From Cokeromyces recurvatus (Eukaryota; Mucoromycota; Mucoromycetes; Mucorales; Mucoraceae), in NCBI RefSeq assembly GCF_025118155.1, contig NW_026251410.1, positions 310,001 to 374,000 on the forward strand: DNA of 64,000 bases. The letters run 5' to 3'. The notes under the pieces were generated by a model. That model searched no databases and was not told where the DNA came from. It saw only the letters and a list, made by a program, of their open reading frames with translations. Position 1 is the first letter of the stretch, and each line of letters begins with the position of its first letter. Shown here piece by piece: positions 1-11,614 of the stretch. Made by a program: the position numbers and the translations under genes.

Positions 1-1372
1 CTGCCTTACCTAACTTTTCAGGTGATAAATCTTCGAAACGAGGAACAATACGGCCATTTGTAGCAATTGCAATCAATTCAATTTCAGGACCACCTACCCA
101 TCTCACAGCAGGTAACTTATTTTGTAACAACAAGTGATTAGCCTCATCATCAAAACCCCATTGACAAATAACCAAGTTGGCACCTGATTGCTTCACTTGA
201 TCAATCATCTGATTGAATTTCTCTTTTTCATAATTCTTTAATTTTTCATATTCTTCTACAGTTGTAATATCGAGCTTATGCTTTGTCTTGGGTCTTGGTG
301 GTTCAAAAGCACATGTTAAGATAGCAATCTTTGCATCACGAACTTCACGAGGCATTTGAGGATGAGACATATCTTTATCAACAACAACACCTTTCACCAA
401 AATGGTATCTTCTAAAGAGCCACCTACTTTACCATCTACTTTGATCAATTCAAAATCAACATCTTTACGTTCCAAGTCAGCAACAGATAAAACTGCTTCA
501 ACTGCAATATCAGCATATTTTTCATGATATTTAGAAACACTATAAAATTTTGTTAGTTGCAATGAAATTATATAAATAAAAAGAAAAGAAAAAAGAAAAA
601 AAAAAAAAACTCCCTCCTTTACATTTTACTACCAAGACTAGTCATGGCTGTCTTTTTTAAATTAGCAACATTATCTTTACTAAACTCAATAGTATCTGAA
701 ATGTCATCTAAATGTTTAACTGCAACAGCGCAAGCACGTTCAAACCCATCTGCAATACGAATAGGATGAATACCACGATCTAAAAGTTGCTCGCATTGTT
801 CCAACAAAGCACCAGCAAGGACTACACAAATATTTATAGTGTTAAAATAAATAATTTATAAGAGTGAATATTATTGGTTATTACCAACAACACCAGTAGT
901 GCCATCACCAATTTCTTGATCTTGACTTTGTGATAATTGAACAAGTAATTTAGCAATTTGATGTTCAACTGCCATTTGATCAAGGATAGTAGCACCATCA
1001 TTAGTTACAGTAATATCACCATCAGGAGAAATCAAGATCTTGTCAAGACCTTTTTTTTTTTTTTTTTTTTTTTATGAAAAAAGAAATCAGTTAAATAAAT
1101 TCTTTATTCAATAGTTTAATATTTACCTCGAGGACCGAGAGAAGTTTTAATAATATTAGATACAGTTTTAGCAGCGAGAATATGTGACTAAAGAGCATGA
1201 TGAATATAAAGAATTATAATCTATACTAATACAAAATTAAATATATACTTACACGAATAGCAGCGATGCCACTTAATCTCGACTTTTGTTGCCCTTCTCT
1301 AACAATAATAAAAGGTCTACCATATTCATCGGTAGCATAAACAGCTGAATTAGGATCGATGTTGGTTGCCAT
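1..1372 (-). CDS. CCT5: T-complex protein 1 subunit epsilon (CCT5), 3' end cut by window edge
   Basis: This is the epsilon subunit of the cytosolic CCT/TRiC chaperonin, which folds actin and tubulin in an ATP-driven cycle. Five exons are visible: 1372-1253, 1187-1127, 1049-885, 821-623 and 539-1, with consistent phases. The product opens [21 protein letters not shown], the typical CCT5 N-terminus. It then shows the group II chaperonin ATP-site motifs: a SLGPRGLDK segment, NDGATIL, and GDGTTGVV in exon 3. Exon 5 carries the apical-domain segment ending near [14 protein letters not shown]. The frame is open at base 1, so the C-terminal part lies outside the window. The intron before exon 3 ends in a run of about 23 A followed by G, instead of a pyrimidine tract. 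The family assignment is secure; exact splice sites are inferred. Confidence 0.95.
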
Positions 1373-1485
1373 TTTCTTTTATTAATGATAAGAAGGATGA
1401 CAAGGGGAAAATAAATGAAAGAGTTTTTATATAATTATTATTATTGTACAGAAAGTCAAAGAAATTTTTAAATTATGAACGCGCA

Positions 1486-1545
<60 letters not shown>

Positions 1546-1700
1546 TGTCAATTTGGTAAACTTCTCAGCCAATTGAAATATGAATATACACACACACATA
1601 TATATATTTTTTTCCCTCCTAACAAATATCAAAATCAGAAGGGGCAGTGTTTAATTAATAAATAATATAAAATAAATAAAGAGAATAATCATAATATAAA
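1373..1700. other. Intergenic, CCT5 promoter side / mucin 3' flank
   Basis: There is no gene here. The stretch holds one of the longest homopolymers in the window (about 54 A, near 1490-1543) and a short CA/TA microsatellite near 1590-1606. It separates the CCT5 start from the stop codon of the mucin gene, both transcribed leftward. Confidence 0.7.
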
Positions 1701-4700
1701 TCAATAATAATGATTATTCCGTGTGATTTGATATGGTGCTGGAACAGCGCCAAGCATGTTACTTTGCATGATAGGTGATGAAATGCTTTCAGCAAACATT
1801 CTATGCTGTTCTATAGCCCTTTTCTCTACTTTACGTCTATGTCGACGATAGAGTTGGATACCAATAAATGTGGCAACTGCATATACACAGACACCAACAC
1901 CTACGCAAATACCAATGATACCTCCACTAGAGAGTCCACGTCCTCTGTTACCGTTATTTTTCATATAAGCTGAAGATTGAGCAGCAGCACTATTACTATA
2001 TTGGTTTGATATAGTATTAGAATCTTTTGAAGCTTGGTAAGAGTTTCCGTTATTATTAGCGATTAAGCCTATATGATATAATTAAATCTTTAGTATTTAT
2101 AATATAATAAACTACAATATATATATATATGTATATGTATATATTACCAGCATCACTTGTAATAGAATAATTAGGATCAATAAATGTAGGTAACTGTCCG
2201 TTATTAGGATTGTATAACACACTACTGGAATTGGAAATCAAATTTTGCAGTGTATTCACTTCACTCTTTGGTATAGCAATAGAAACAATAATACCACTAT
2301 GATCATTAGAAGAAGCATACGTTGACGACCTCTTTTTCTTCTTCTCTTGCTGATTGCCATTACTTTGAGTAATGGATACAATGATAACATCATTCGTACT
2401 GATATTTAAGCTTTTGCTCAAGATGGATGGTAGATCTTGAACAAATTGCGCTGTCAAGATAGGGTCGTTTACTAATGACACATAAGAAATAGTATTAAAC
2501 TTGATGTAGGTAAGCTGATCTGTGTCTATATATATATATAAATAAGTAAGTAAGTAAGTACAACTCGTTATATAAATAAATAGATACATGTATATTATTA
2601 TATTATAGTTTACCTGGAATGGTTACATAGAGATTGGGTGTAATGAATTCGGGTTGTTCACTATTAGATTTAGAATTTTCACCCAATGTACTATTACTTG
2701 ATGATGTAGTTGAATTATTTAAATTGGTACTATCATCACTTTCATTATAATTATTGATTGATGGTGTAGCCGTTGATGAATTTATGCTTGTTATCTTTGT
2801 AGTCGCAGTCGCAGTTGCAGTCGCAGTCGCAGTCGCCGTAGGAGAAGGGCTTGAGTTAGCAGTAGGATACTCAAATGATCCAGTTAACCACGACAATGTT
2901 TTATATGTGTACAAATGTGTTGGATTAGATTGACTTGTAGTTGTTTTCGTGCCTATATCAGTAGTAGTGGTAGCAGTAGCAGTAGCAGTAGCAGTAGCAG
3001 TAGCAGTAGCAGTAGCAGTAGCAGTAGCAGTAGCAGTAGCAGTAGCAGTAGCAGTAGCAGTAGCAGTAGCAGTAGCAGTAGTATTAGTATTAGTATTAGT
3101 ATTAGTATTAGTAGAAGAAGAAGAAGAAATGCTAGTTGAAGAGATAGTAAAGGCAGAAGGATTAGGCGAAGAAGAGGTTTGGCTAATATAAGAGTTATTG
3201 ATGGGTACTGTGGTAGCTGTAGGGGTTGAAACAATAGTAGATGTTAGGGTAGGCTTTATAGAAGTAAAGGCTGTCTTTATAATAGAGAAATCAGAAACAT
3301 GTCTACTACTGGTAGAGACAATAGGCTGAGTTGAAGATAACAAAGGAATATTTGTGGCTGTAGTATAATAAATTTGGGTTGTTGTTGTAACGTTAATAGT
3401 ATTGCTTCTTTCCATTGTTTTACTAAATGATTTAGTCTCTGTTACAAGTGAATTATATATTTGTGATGGCGATATAGTAGTTACTGCTGTACTGGTTGTT
3501 GTTGAACTAGAAACTGTACCAGCAGCGATTCTAGTGGCAACAATAATACTAGTGTTACTAGTACTAGCAGCAACAGAAACAGTAGTCATACTAGTAGTAG
3601 CAGAAGCTTCAGTAAAAATAGTACTCATACTTGTCGCAATAATAGAAGGAGTAGTAATAGCGCTAGTGCTACTAGTTTTTGAAGAAGTACTAGTAATGAT
3701 ATGTGTGGCAGCAGAGACAGAAGAAGAAGAAGTAGTAGAAGGAGAGGTAGTAATACTAGCGCTAGAAGTAATACTAGCAGCAGCAATAGTAGTAGCAGTA
3801 GTAGCAGCAGCAATAGCTGTAGTAGCTGTAGTAGCTGTAGTAGCAGCAGTAGTAGTAGTAACAGTAGTAGTAGCTGTAGTAGTAGCTGTAGCGGTAGCAG
3901 CTGTAGCAGCAATAGCAGTAGTAGTAGCAGTAGCAGCAGCAGTAGTAGTAGTAGTAGTAACAGTAGTAGTAGCTATAGTAGTAGCAGTAGTAGTAGCTAT
4001 AGTAGTAGCAGTAGTAGTAGCTATAGTAGTAGCTGTAGTAGTAGCTGTAGCAATAGCAGTAGCTGTAGCTGTAGCAGTAGCTGTAGTAGAAGAAGTAGGC
4101 ATACTAACAGAAGTAATACTAATAGCAGTAGTAGTAGCAGCAGTAATAGTAGTCATTGTACTTGATTTATAAGTCGACTTCCTGTCTAGATCTAACATTA
4201 ATACTGATGATACAGTTGAGTAGCTCGAAGAAGAAAATGGTACTTTTGAAGATTTATATACTGTTCCGATTGTTTTTGGTAATAAAGATGTAGATGTTGG
4301 ATCTTTTGTTAAGTAAGGAAAAGAGTTAGTCAATGTTCGGCTATTAGTATCATTGGGCTTTGGAGAACTTGATATGAATATGGAATTTGCGTTATGCGTA
4401 AATGTAGTTTTTGAAGGGGTTAGTGATGTAGTTGTTATAGTAGGATCAGAGTTAATAGATACTTTATTGTTTGTAATACTTGATGTTTTTATGGGATTCA
4501 TATTCGATGACATAGTTGTATGTTTTTTGGCGTTATTTGTAATCGTAGGCATAGAATGTTTTAAAGTAGTTGATAATGTCTGTTGGCTAGTAGAACTTAT
4601 ATAGGATGTGCTTATATCATCTTCTTTAGTACTGGATAATATGCTAGATACTGAAGTGGTTGGATGCAACCTCAAATCGCCATCCATATTATTCAATATT

Positions 4701-4915
4701 GAAGTAAAGCTGCTCATAGTTGCCGAGTTATCGTTTATTGAATTCGTAGACGAAATTACAAGTGAAGTTGTTTTACTTGATTTCGTATTCAAAAATGAAC
4801 TAACACTAGTTGAAAAACCCGAGACATATTTATTGTTACTATGCAATAAGCTCTTTATTTTTCCTTTATGTTTCTCTGTAATTGTAGGAGTTATATTGTG
4901 ATAAGTAGTAGTAGC

Positions 4916-4949
<34 letters not shown>

Positions 4950-6069
4950 GCTGTCTTAGATAATGTAGGCGTTATTTGAGATGATATAAATTTCCTATGA
5001 TGAGATTTGCTTTTAATATGATGCTTTATAGAAATCTTGCTAGTTGTGGTATCCCTCTGACTAGTTGATGAAGTAGCAGTAGTGCTGCTAGTCATAATAG
5101 GAATTGGAGGTTGTGTAATTTCTTGTTTAGTAGAAGATGTATGCTTATTTAAATGGATCTTTGATGTAGACGTAGATGTTTTTCCATTTGTGGAAGATAG
5201 GTATTTATCTAATCTATCTTTTGTACTCTGCATTGTTACAGCAGAAGTAGAGTATGTGGTTATAGGTTTAGTTATTGTAGCAGTCAATGAACTTGTTTTA
5301 GAAGGGTGATGATTTTTTGAGTATTCTGACGTAGTATACTCTACAGTTGATGATGAAGAGATGGTATTTTTTACATGTTTGGAAGAATGATGACTATGTT
5401 TAGTTTTCTTCATTGCTTTTTTATTATGGCTCTTAGCCATAGATGTGACTGAACTTGTTGAATAATCCGATGTCAAGGAGGGTATGGCTTGATAATAGGT
5501 AGTTGAAGTTTTGATCTTTATGATTTTAGAGTTCTTCGTATTTGACGTTTTTGGTTTTTTATTTTTAGTAAGCAACTTTTTGTCATGTTTTTTATGTGAT
5601 GTATCTATTATTAATCACACCAAGAAAAAAAAAATTAATTATAGCAGTTTTTTTTTTTTTTTTTTTCTTAAGTCTAAAACTAACCAAAAATTGTAATAGT
5701 TGCTAGTTTTGTTTTTGTGGATGATTTGATCTTCTTCTTTAAACTTGTTGAGGATAGTTGAGCGTTGATAGTAGTTGATGTCTTTTCATTTTTATGGGTT
5801 GTAATAGTTTCTGTTGAAGGAAGAATTTTACTTTTATGTTTTGTTTTCACATCGGTGACTTCAGAAGTCTCTTTCATTGTATGTTTCAGCTTATCTAATT
5901 TATTGCTTTTATGTTTTCCCTGTTGCGTGATTAAAGTTGATGTAGCAACACTTTTCAACCATTCTTCTATAATTAGAAGGCAATTTATTAACTGCTATGA
6001 AGAATTTTAATTGTATAAAAAGAGATTATTACCTGAGGAAGAAGTATGTTTAACCTTTCTAGTAGTAGT

Positions 6070-6101
<32 letters not shown>

Positions 6102-6503
6102 CAATTACACTAGAAGTTGCATCTTTGTTTTCCTTTTTTTTATTATGTATCGATGCATCTTTATCATTTTTTACTTTATCTTTCTTTGATAAAACATATA
6201 CAATGTCAGCAGAATGTTTAAATATAGAATCCTTTTTTTTATTGCTACCAAGATATTTGTTGTAAATGTTCAGTGGTGGAGATTTAATTAGGCCTGATAA
6301 ATTCATTGTTGTATGTTGCACCTGATTCAGTAAAAAAAAAAAAAAAAATGGGTTTAATAATTGATAGCTGAAGATGATATCGAATCGATTCTTTATTATT
6401 ATTATTATTAGCTTACATTAGTTTGTTGCGCTGCAACAGCAAGTATAAACAATGATGCGTAAAGGCATAGTACTATAATACATGATACGTTATGTTTGTA
6501 CAT
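1701..6503 (-). CDS. Large Ser/Thr/Ala-rich type I membrane mucin, Msb2-like signalling mucin candidate
   Basis: Six exons (6503-6417, 6321-6033, 5966-5685, 5604-2614, 2525-2148, 2068-1701) join in phase to about 1464 residues. The N-terminus is a clear signal peptide (MYKHNVSC, then a hydrophobic stretch ending LAVAAQQ). About 1100 residues of Ser/Thr/Lys-rich, then Thr/Ala-rich low complexity follow, as in heavily O-glycosylated mucins. Exon 5 encodes a non-repetitive domain (ISYVSLVNDPILTAQF, later SKSLNISTNDVIIVSI) placed just outside the membrane. Exon 6 has one transmembrane helix (GIIGICVGVGVCVYAVATFI) with a basic stop-transfer patch and a short cytoplasmic tail. This order (signal, mucin repeats, globular domain, single helix, short tail) is that of Msb2/Hkr1 sensors upstream of MAPK pathways. 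I infer that role; the family link was not tested. Part of the repeat region is directly encoded by microsatellites. Confidence 0.7.
2970..3079. repeat. Coding hexanucleotide microsatellite (GCAGTA)n
   Basis: About 18 near-perfect copies of GCAGTA on the plus strand are read on minus as an alternating Thr-Ala tract in exon 4 of the mucin gene. A GTATTA hexamer block follows at 3080-3111 and encodes Asn-Thr repeats. The unit keeps frame, so slippage would change mucin length in two-residue steps. Confidence 0.9.
3775..4160. repeat. Imperfect GTA/GCA trinucleotide array inside mucin exon 4
   Basis: This 380 bp run consists of almost only GTA, GCA and related triplets and encodes a Thr/Ala-rich stretch with occasional Ile and Val on minus. 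It differs from the hexamer array in being degenerate, so it is probably older. Long open frames in the other five frames here are by-products of the triplet periodicity. Confidence 0.85.
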
Positions 6504-7714
6504 TTACATTCGTTTTTTTTTTTCTCTCTGTAAATTAGTTTAATCAATGAAACAAAATGTTAGAAAATGAATGTAATGAATAGTTGTAAAGAAGAAAATG
6601 AAAAGACAGGAAGGAATAAAGAAAAAAAAGAAAAGAGGAGGATATAAATGTAAATGTAAATATTAATATAATCAAATCATTGACAGCTGTAAAAATTGCA
6701 TAGTGTTTTACTTTTAAGAATAAAATAAAATTATAGCTCAGTAAGAAGTTTTGATAATTAATAAATGACAAAAAAAGAAAACTGTGAGACATCTTTAAGA
6801 GATAAATATATTGATGAGTTGGCGGGAAGGTTTCTTTTAACTATAAGAGCAATGTAATGACTTATTCATGAAAAAAAAAAGGCTTTATATTTTAACTTTA
6901 AGGTAGATCTTTCTCAAGTTATAACATCGTGTTTGTCTATAAATAACACATACATATTTAAAATGTATATGTATATAAATGCTCTATTATTAAATCCTTC
7001 TCTATAAATGATACATCTGCCAAGTTATTTTTTTTTTATATATAATGTTCTTCAATATCATTTTTTTTTTTTTAAATTAATATAATGTTTTAATTGACCG
7101 AAAATCAGGATATGTCTTGGAAGAATCACGCAAATGACTATTCGTCTTTGAAAAATGCAACATCCGGTTTTCTTTCTTTTTTGTCTTCCAAAAAATGACG
7201 GTATCTTTGGCTTTTATAGAAGAGCCAAAATCTATGTCTTCAACGACACAAAATACAACCTATTTCAGATATAACAAAAAAAAAAAAGTATAATATTATT
7301 GTCAATACAACTAACAGCCTAAGCAAAGTGACTAAAGTTGTTTTAGCAGATGAAGGTACCTATCAAAATGAATGAGAATGCAAGTTTCTATGTTAATTCT
7401 GCTGCAGTATCATCTAAACCTTGATTACTCGAAATTCATTTTGCCCTAGTATTCTACACTCCTAATCGATATTATGTGCTCTCAAAATGAAATAAATATC
7501 TGGAGTGAAAAAAAAAAAAAAAAAAAAAAAAAAAGATCAGCAAATAAATAAGAACGGCCTTTAAAATTAAATTTATGTCTTTGGAAATTAAAATTTGCGA
7601 CTATAGCCACATAATTTCCGAGAATGGGAAAGTGCATTTAGCCTTTTATTTTTTCAATTTTTACACTAGACATTGATAAATACTTAAAAAAAAAATCTTT
7701 AAAAGGATTCCTTT
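6504..7714. other. Intergenic upstream of the mucin gene
   Basis: I see no gene in this stretch. It contains the presumptive promoter of the leftward mucin gene, short T runs, and AT-rich DNA. From about 7090 the composition becomes less simple and may be the outer part of the transposon relic that follows, but I cannot place an element boundary. Confidence 0.5.
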
Positions 7715-8320
7715 TTTCATATTTAAGCAACTATCAAAAAATGTTACAGCATAACTATTCAGACTTCACAGTTCTGTAAATTTACTTGCTTGGATGCTTC
7801 TGCTAATCTTGGTAGAAGAACATCCTTTTCCGTGATTTCATTTCTTCTTATGCCTATTTTGACCTTGAACCACATCTCTTTAATGGAATTCAAAAAAAAA
7901 AAAAAGAATATGGAGGCAAATACATGCACTTATTTCCCCTTTAAAGAAATGAATGCTTAGGCCTCAAGAGATCTATAAATCCATGCAATATATATTCATA
8001 TGCTACTTGTCAAGAACTTCAATGATGCTGCTTAAAAAATAGAAATTAGTGATTTATATGAGTGCCTTACTCGACCATTCCCTTCAGTACTAGTATGAAA
8101 AAAGTATACTTTATTTTCTTCTTAGAGACTACAGGCGTAGGTTTTCGCAAAATAAGTTTGACTATTTACTTTTCATACATGGCACCAAGTATTGTTATAT
8201 AAAATACCTCTTTTATGTAGTTACAGTCATCCTTGAAGCTGTGTTGCGAAAAGAGCGACCAAAAGTCCTTTTGACATGCATATTAAAATCTTGCTTCGTT
8301 GATAAAGACACCATTATTGA
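7715..8320 (-). pseudogene. Decayed Tc1/mariner-like (DDE_3) transposase
   Basis: Reading the minus strand and allowing for stops and frameshifts gives the ordered landmarks of a Tc1-like transposase. There is a VFIDEAGFN-like segment (seen as VFINEARFN near 8300) and a LRKPTPVVSKK segment near 8110-8160. Near 7890-7930 is KCMYLPPYS, the usual YLPPYSP motif. Between 7750 and 7890 is a C-terminal block, NSIKEMWFKVKIGIRRNEIT, equivalent to the NPIEQFW-KVK-G-RR region. Several in-frame stops and poly-A/T insertions show it is dead. The upstream N-terminal part (8320-8840) is not clearly recognisable. Confidence 0.7.
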
Positions 8321-9516
8321 AAGAATCAAAATTCAGGCAAGTTGTTTCCACTTCAAGTTTTTTTTTCCCGCTTTTTTTTGTTATTGTTACGTTTTTTTTT
8401 TTTTTTTTTTTTTTTGGCAGCTTGACCAATTTCTTTGAAAATTTGTTATATAAATGATCTTAAAAAAAAAAACCAATTTTTGAAATCTTTCACTTCTATA
8501 AGTGATAATTCTATTAAATATCAAAGATACACTGCATTGCTGATAAAGATTAAATAAATGCTTCAAATAAAAAAAAATCACATGATATTTATGCTGAGCA
8601 AGCTCTGCAGTCAAAATCCTTTAAAATCTCTGGTTTATCAAGAATCTTTGATGATCATTGTGTTGTTAACCTGTAACTTGTGAATATTGTTTTTTAAACA
8701 TCCATTATTTCTAAAGAAAAAAAAAAAGAAAAAGGAAACAGATTTAATTGAAAATGTTGAATATTCTATACAATAATTACCATAAGGAGGAGCTTCAAAA
8801 AGCAATACACGTTTTCTATTACAGGAGAGCAAAAAAAAAAAAAAAAGAATTATTATGTTTCAGCTATAATTACAACACAACTACTACCGTCCTTTCTTTT
8901 TATTAAAATTAACGTGTTATTCTAAAGTAAATGACATAAAGTATGTGGGTATATAGCAAGATAGGTAATATGGATGTTATAACACTAGGCAAAAAAAAAA
9001 AAGAGCAATTCTGGATCTACTTACTAATATGGAAAATTGTTTTTAGTAAAATGAAGATCATGTGTTGTTGCCAAAACACATGAAAATGTTTATACCAAGA
9101 TTTTATCATAAATAAGGGCAATAAATACATATACACATTTATATATATATGTGTGTATGTGTGTATGAAACTAGCCCGTTTTTAATAACTAAAAGCTGTT
9201 ATTACACGGTTTAGTTTAAAGTATCTTTTATTCCTCTTAAATTATAATAATTTGTTAATGTAAATAGAACAAATTATAGGCAATAACACGTGTGACGTCC
9301 TCCTCCGTAAGTATTTTTGTTATCATTATTTTTTTTTTTTTTTTTTTTTTTTTTTTGGGGAAAGGAAAATCTTTCTAATGTATGATGCACTACACTAAAC
9401 TTTATTTATTATTATTTTTTTTTTAACAAAAATTCATTATTTTCTACCTTCTTTTTTTTATTATTATTTTATTTTATTTTTTGTTGTTGTTGTTGTTGTT
9501 ACTCTAGTTTTACAAG
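8321..9516. other. Intergenic, Rab gene 5' flank
   Basis: No intact gene is present. The left third probably continues the transposon relic as unrecognisable fragments. The right part holds a T26 run near 9331-9356, T-rich stretches and a GTT microsatellite (about 9482-9500) immediately before the Rab start codon, which fits a T-rich fungal promoter. Confidence 0.5.
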
Positions 9517-9824
9517 ATGACAGTAGAAGATGAGAATTCATATGATTATGTTTTTAAATTAGTAGTTGTTGGTGATTCAGGTGTAGGTAAAACAAATTTA
9601 CTGGGTCGATATGTTCATGATACATTTGATTTTGGTTCGAAAAGTACGATTGGCTTGGATTTAACAATAAAGCATATGATGATAAAAGGTAAAAAAATTC
9701 GTGTACAAATATGGGATACTGCAGGACAAGAGCGATATAGATCCATTACAAAAAGGTAATAATAATGATAATAAAATAAAAAAAAAGAAGGAGGAGAAGA
9801 GACAAACGATAGGTATATGGGCGT

Positions 9825-9866
<42 letters not shown>

Positions 9867-10322
9867 TTGTTTTGTTTTGTTAGGTAAGGTAGGTAATATA
9901 TGTCATATAGATATTATCGTGGTTCAGTGGGTGCTTGTCTCGTTTATGATATTACAAAAAGGGAGTCATATGATAATATAAGTCGATGGTTAAATGAATT
10001 TAAAATGAATGAAGCACATCCTGACAGCGTTATTATGCTTATTGGAAATAAATCGGATCTTCAAGACAAGCGTACAGTAACACAGGAAGAAGCCATGAAT
10101 TATGCAAAAGAACATGGACTTTTATTTATGGAAACAAGTGCTTTGGAAAGTACAAATGTAGAACTTGCATTTGACTCTGTAGTGAATAATGTATTTGATA
10201 AATTATCCGGTAAAATTGCAACAATGGATGATAAGCGAGCTGAAATTATGCGTGGACAAGCAATCGATTTAAATCCTCCGCTAAATACTGATTCCAAACA
10301 CCCAAATCAATGTGCATGTTAA
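9517..10322 (+). CDS. Rab-family small GTPase, Rab11/Ypt31-like
   Basis: Two exons (9517-9755, 9911-10322) give a 216-residue Rab. It has the P-loop GDSGVGKTN, switch I STIGLDLT, switch [21 protein letters not shown] and ETSAL, and ends in a CAC double-cysteine motif for geranylgeranylation. The blocks [17 protein letters not shown] and [14 protein letters not shown] are closest to Rab11/Ypt31, which acts in Golgi exit and endosome recycling. The switch I sequence GLDLTIKH departs from the usual Rab11 GVEFATR, so the sub-family is less certain than the Rab assignment. The 155-nt intron contains about 35 consecutive T. The start is chosen because it sits directly after the promoter-like T-rich region and gives a normal Rab N-terminus. 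Confidence 0.92.
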
Positions 10323-10779
10323 CACAAAAGAAAATTAAATTAAATTAAATGACTCTTTTTTAATAATAATACCCATTCCTAACCTTAACTCTTTCATTCT
10401 AATAATGATTATATTAAACTACTTTGGTACCCAGTTCTTTATCATTCATAATGTAGACTACGCATATATATTCTAAGCAGATTCATAAATAAAAAAGATC
10501 AATGACACTACTTACTACTCCTCATATTTATTTATTTCAAGAAGAATTTAACTTGAGAGTTATTAAACTAATTAGAATGTAAACAATCATTGTTGCCCAT
10601 AAAATGGACCAAATAGATATCAGTTAATGTGCTCGTTATACTTGAAGAATAGGAATTTTATACATCTAACAATATTCACTCATACTAAAATGATGACTTG
10701 AGGAAAGAAACCCCTAGCTTTTTTTTTTTTTTTTCAGCATCAGCAAGCGAATCACTCATTTATTATCAAAAATGTTCTA

Positions 10780-10822
<43 letters not shown>

Positions 10823-11391
10823 AATTAAAATTGGGTGTGTGTGTGAAAAGCAAAGTCATCATGATAGACTGAATTCGTACTCTAATTAGTGAGTCCAGTA
10901 GTGTTATAAATAGAACAAGACTATCATGAAGAAAACAAAACTGTTGTTGTTGTTTTTTGTAGAGTAAAATAGATACTACTTTTTTTTTTGAAGGTAGTAA
11001 ACTTGACTTTTTATTTTAATTTTATATCCGTTTTTCTTTATATTTAGTGTATCTATTTACAAATTGAACATACTGTAACAAACTTTACGAAAAAAAAATA
11101 AAGTTATTTGGACTTGATAAAAGGAAACCCTGTATGCAGTGTATTTGCATATGTAAAAATAATCTTTTATGTTCAATTGTTATTGCTAAAGTAAATCAAT
11201 GCTCATATATTCTTGATTATAAACAGACTATTTTTGTATTATAACTAAATTAAATACATAACGACTAATTAAAGAGCAAAGGAAGGTAATAATTTTTTTT
11301 TCTTGATTGAGTGACCAATGTGGCTATATATTTTTGACTCCATTAATAAATCTGAATTTCAATAAATATCATGCCACAATTTTTATCAATG

Positions 11392-11431
<40 letters not shown>

Positions 11432-11470
11432 GACCCGTCTGTGCCCCTGAGCAAAGTTTAACCCCACCAG

Positions 11471-11503
<33 letters not shown>

Positions 11504-11614
11504 CTAAACTTAAACCTAAAAGGAAAAAAAAAAAGTCCTCCAAAACTAACCTTTCTCTTCTTTTTTATTTTCATTTATACTCGATTTAAAAAAAAAAGAG
11601 AAAGAATTAGATAA
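10323..11614. other. Intergenic between Rab and FAD monooxygenase
   Basis: There is no gene. It contains a long A run (about 10780-10819), a T33 run (about 11394-11427) followed 45 bp later by an A30 run (about 11471-11500), and otherwise featureless AT-rich DNA. The T33/A30 pair could form a hairpin around a less AT-rich 45 bp core. Confidence 0.55.

Noticed and set aside
1444..1665. Open frames made of lysine or phenylalanine runs (for example 1444-1665, 10698-10889, 11343-11589)
   Set aside because: They are translations of poly-A/poly-T tracts with no flanking protein signal.
2915..4172. Long open frames on plus and in other frames over 2915-4172 (including one of 256 codons)
   Set aside because: They are low-complexity by-products of triplet and hexamer repeats inside the minus-strand mucin exon, which alone has a signal peptide, splice-phase consistency and a membrane anchor.
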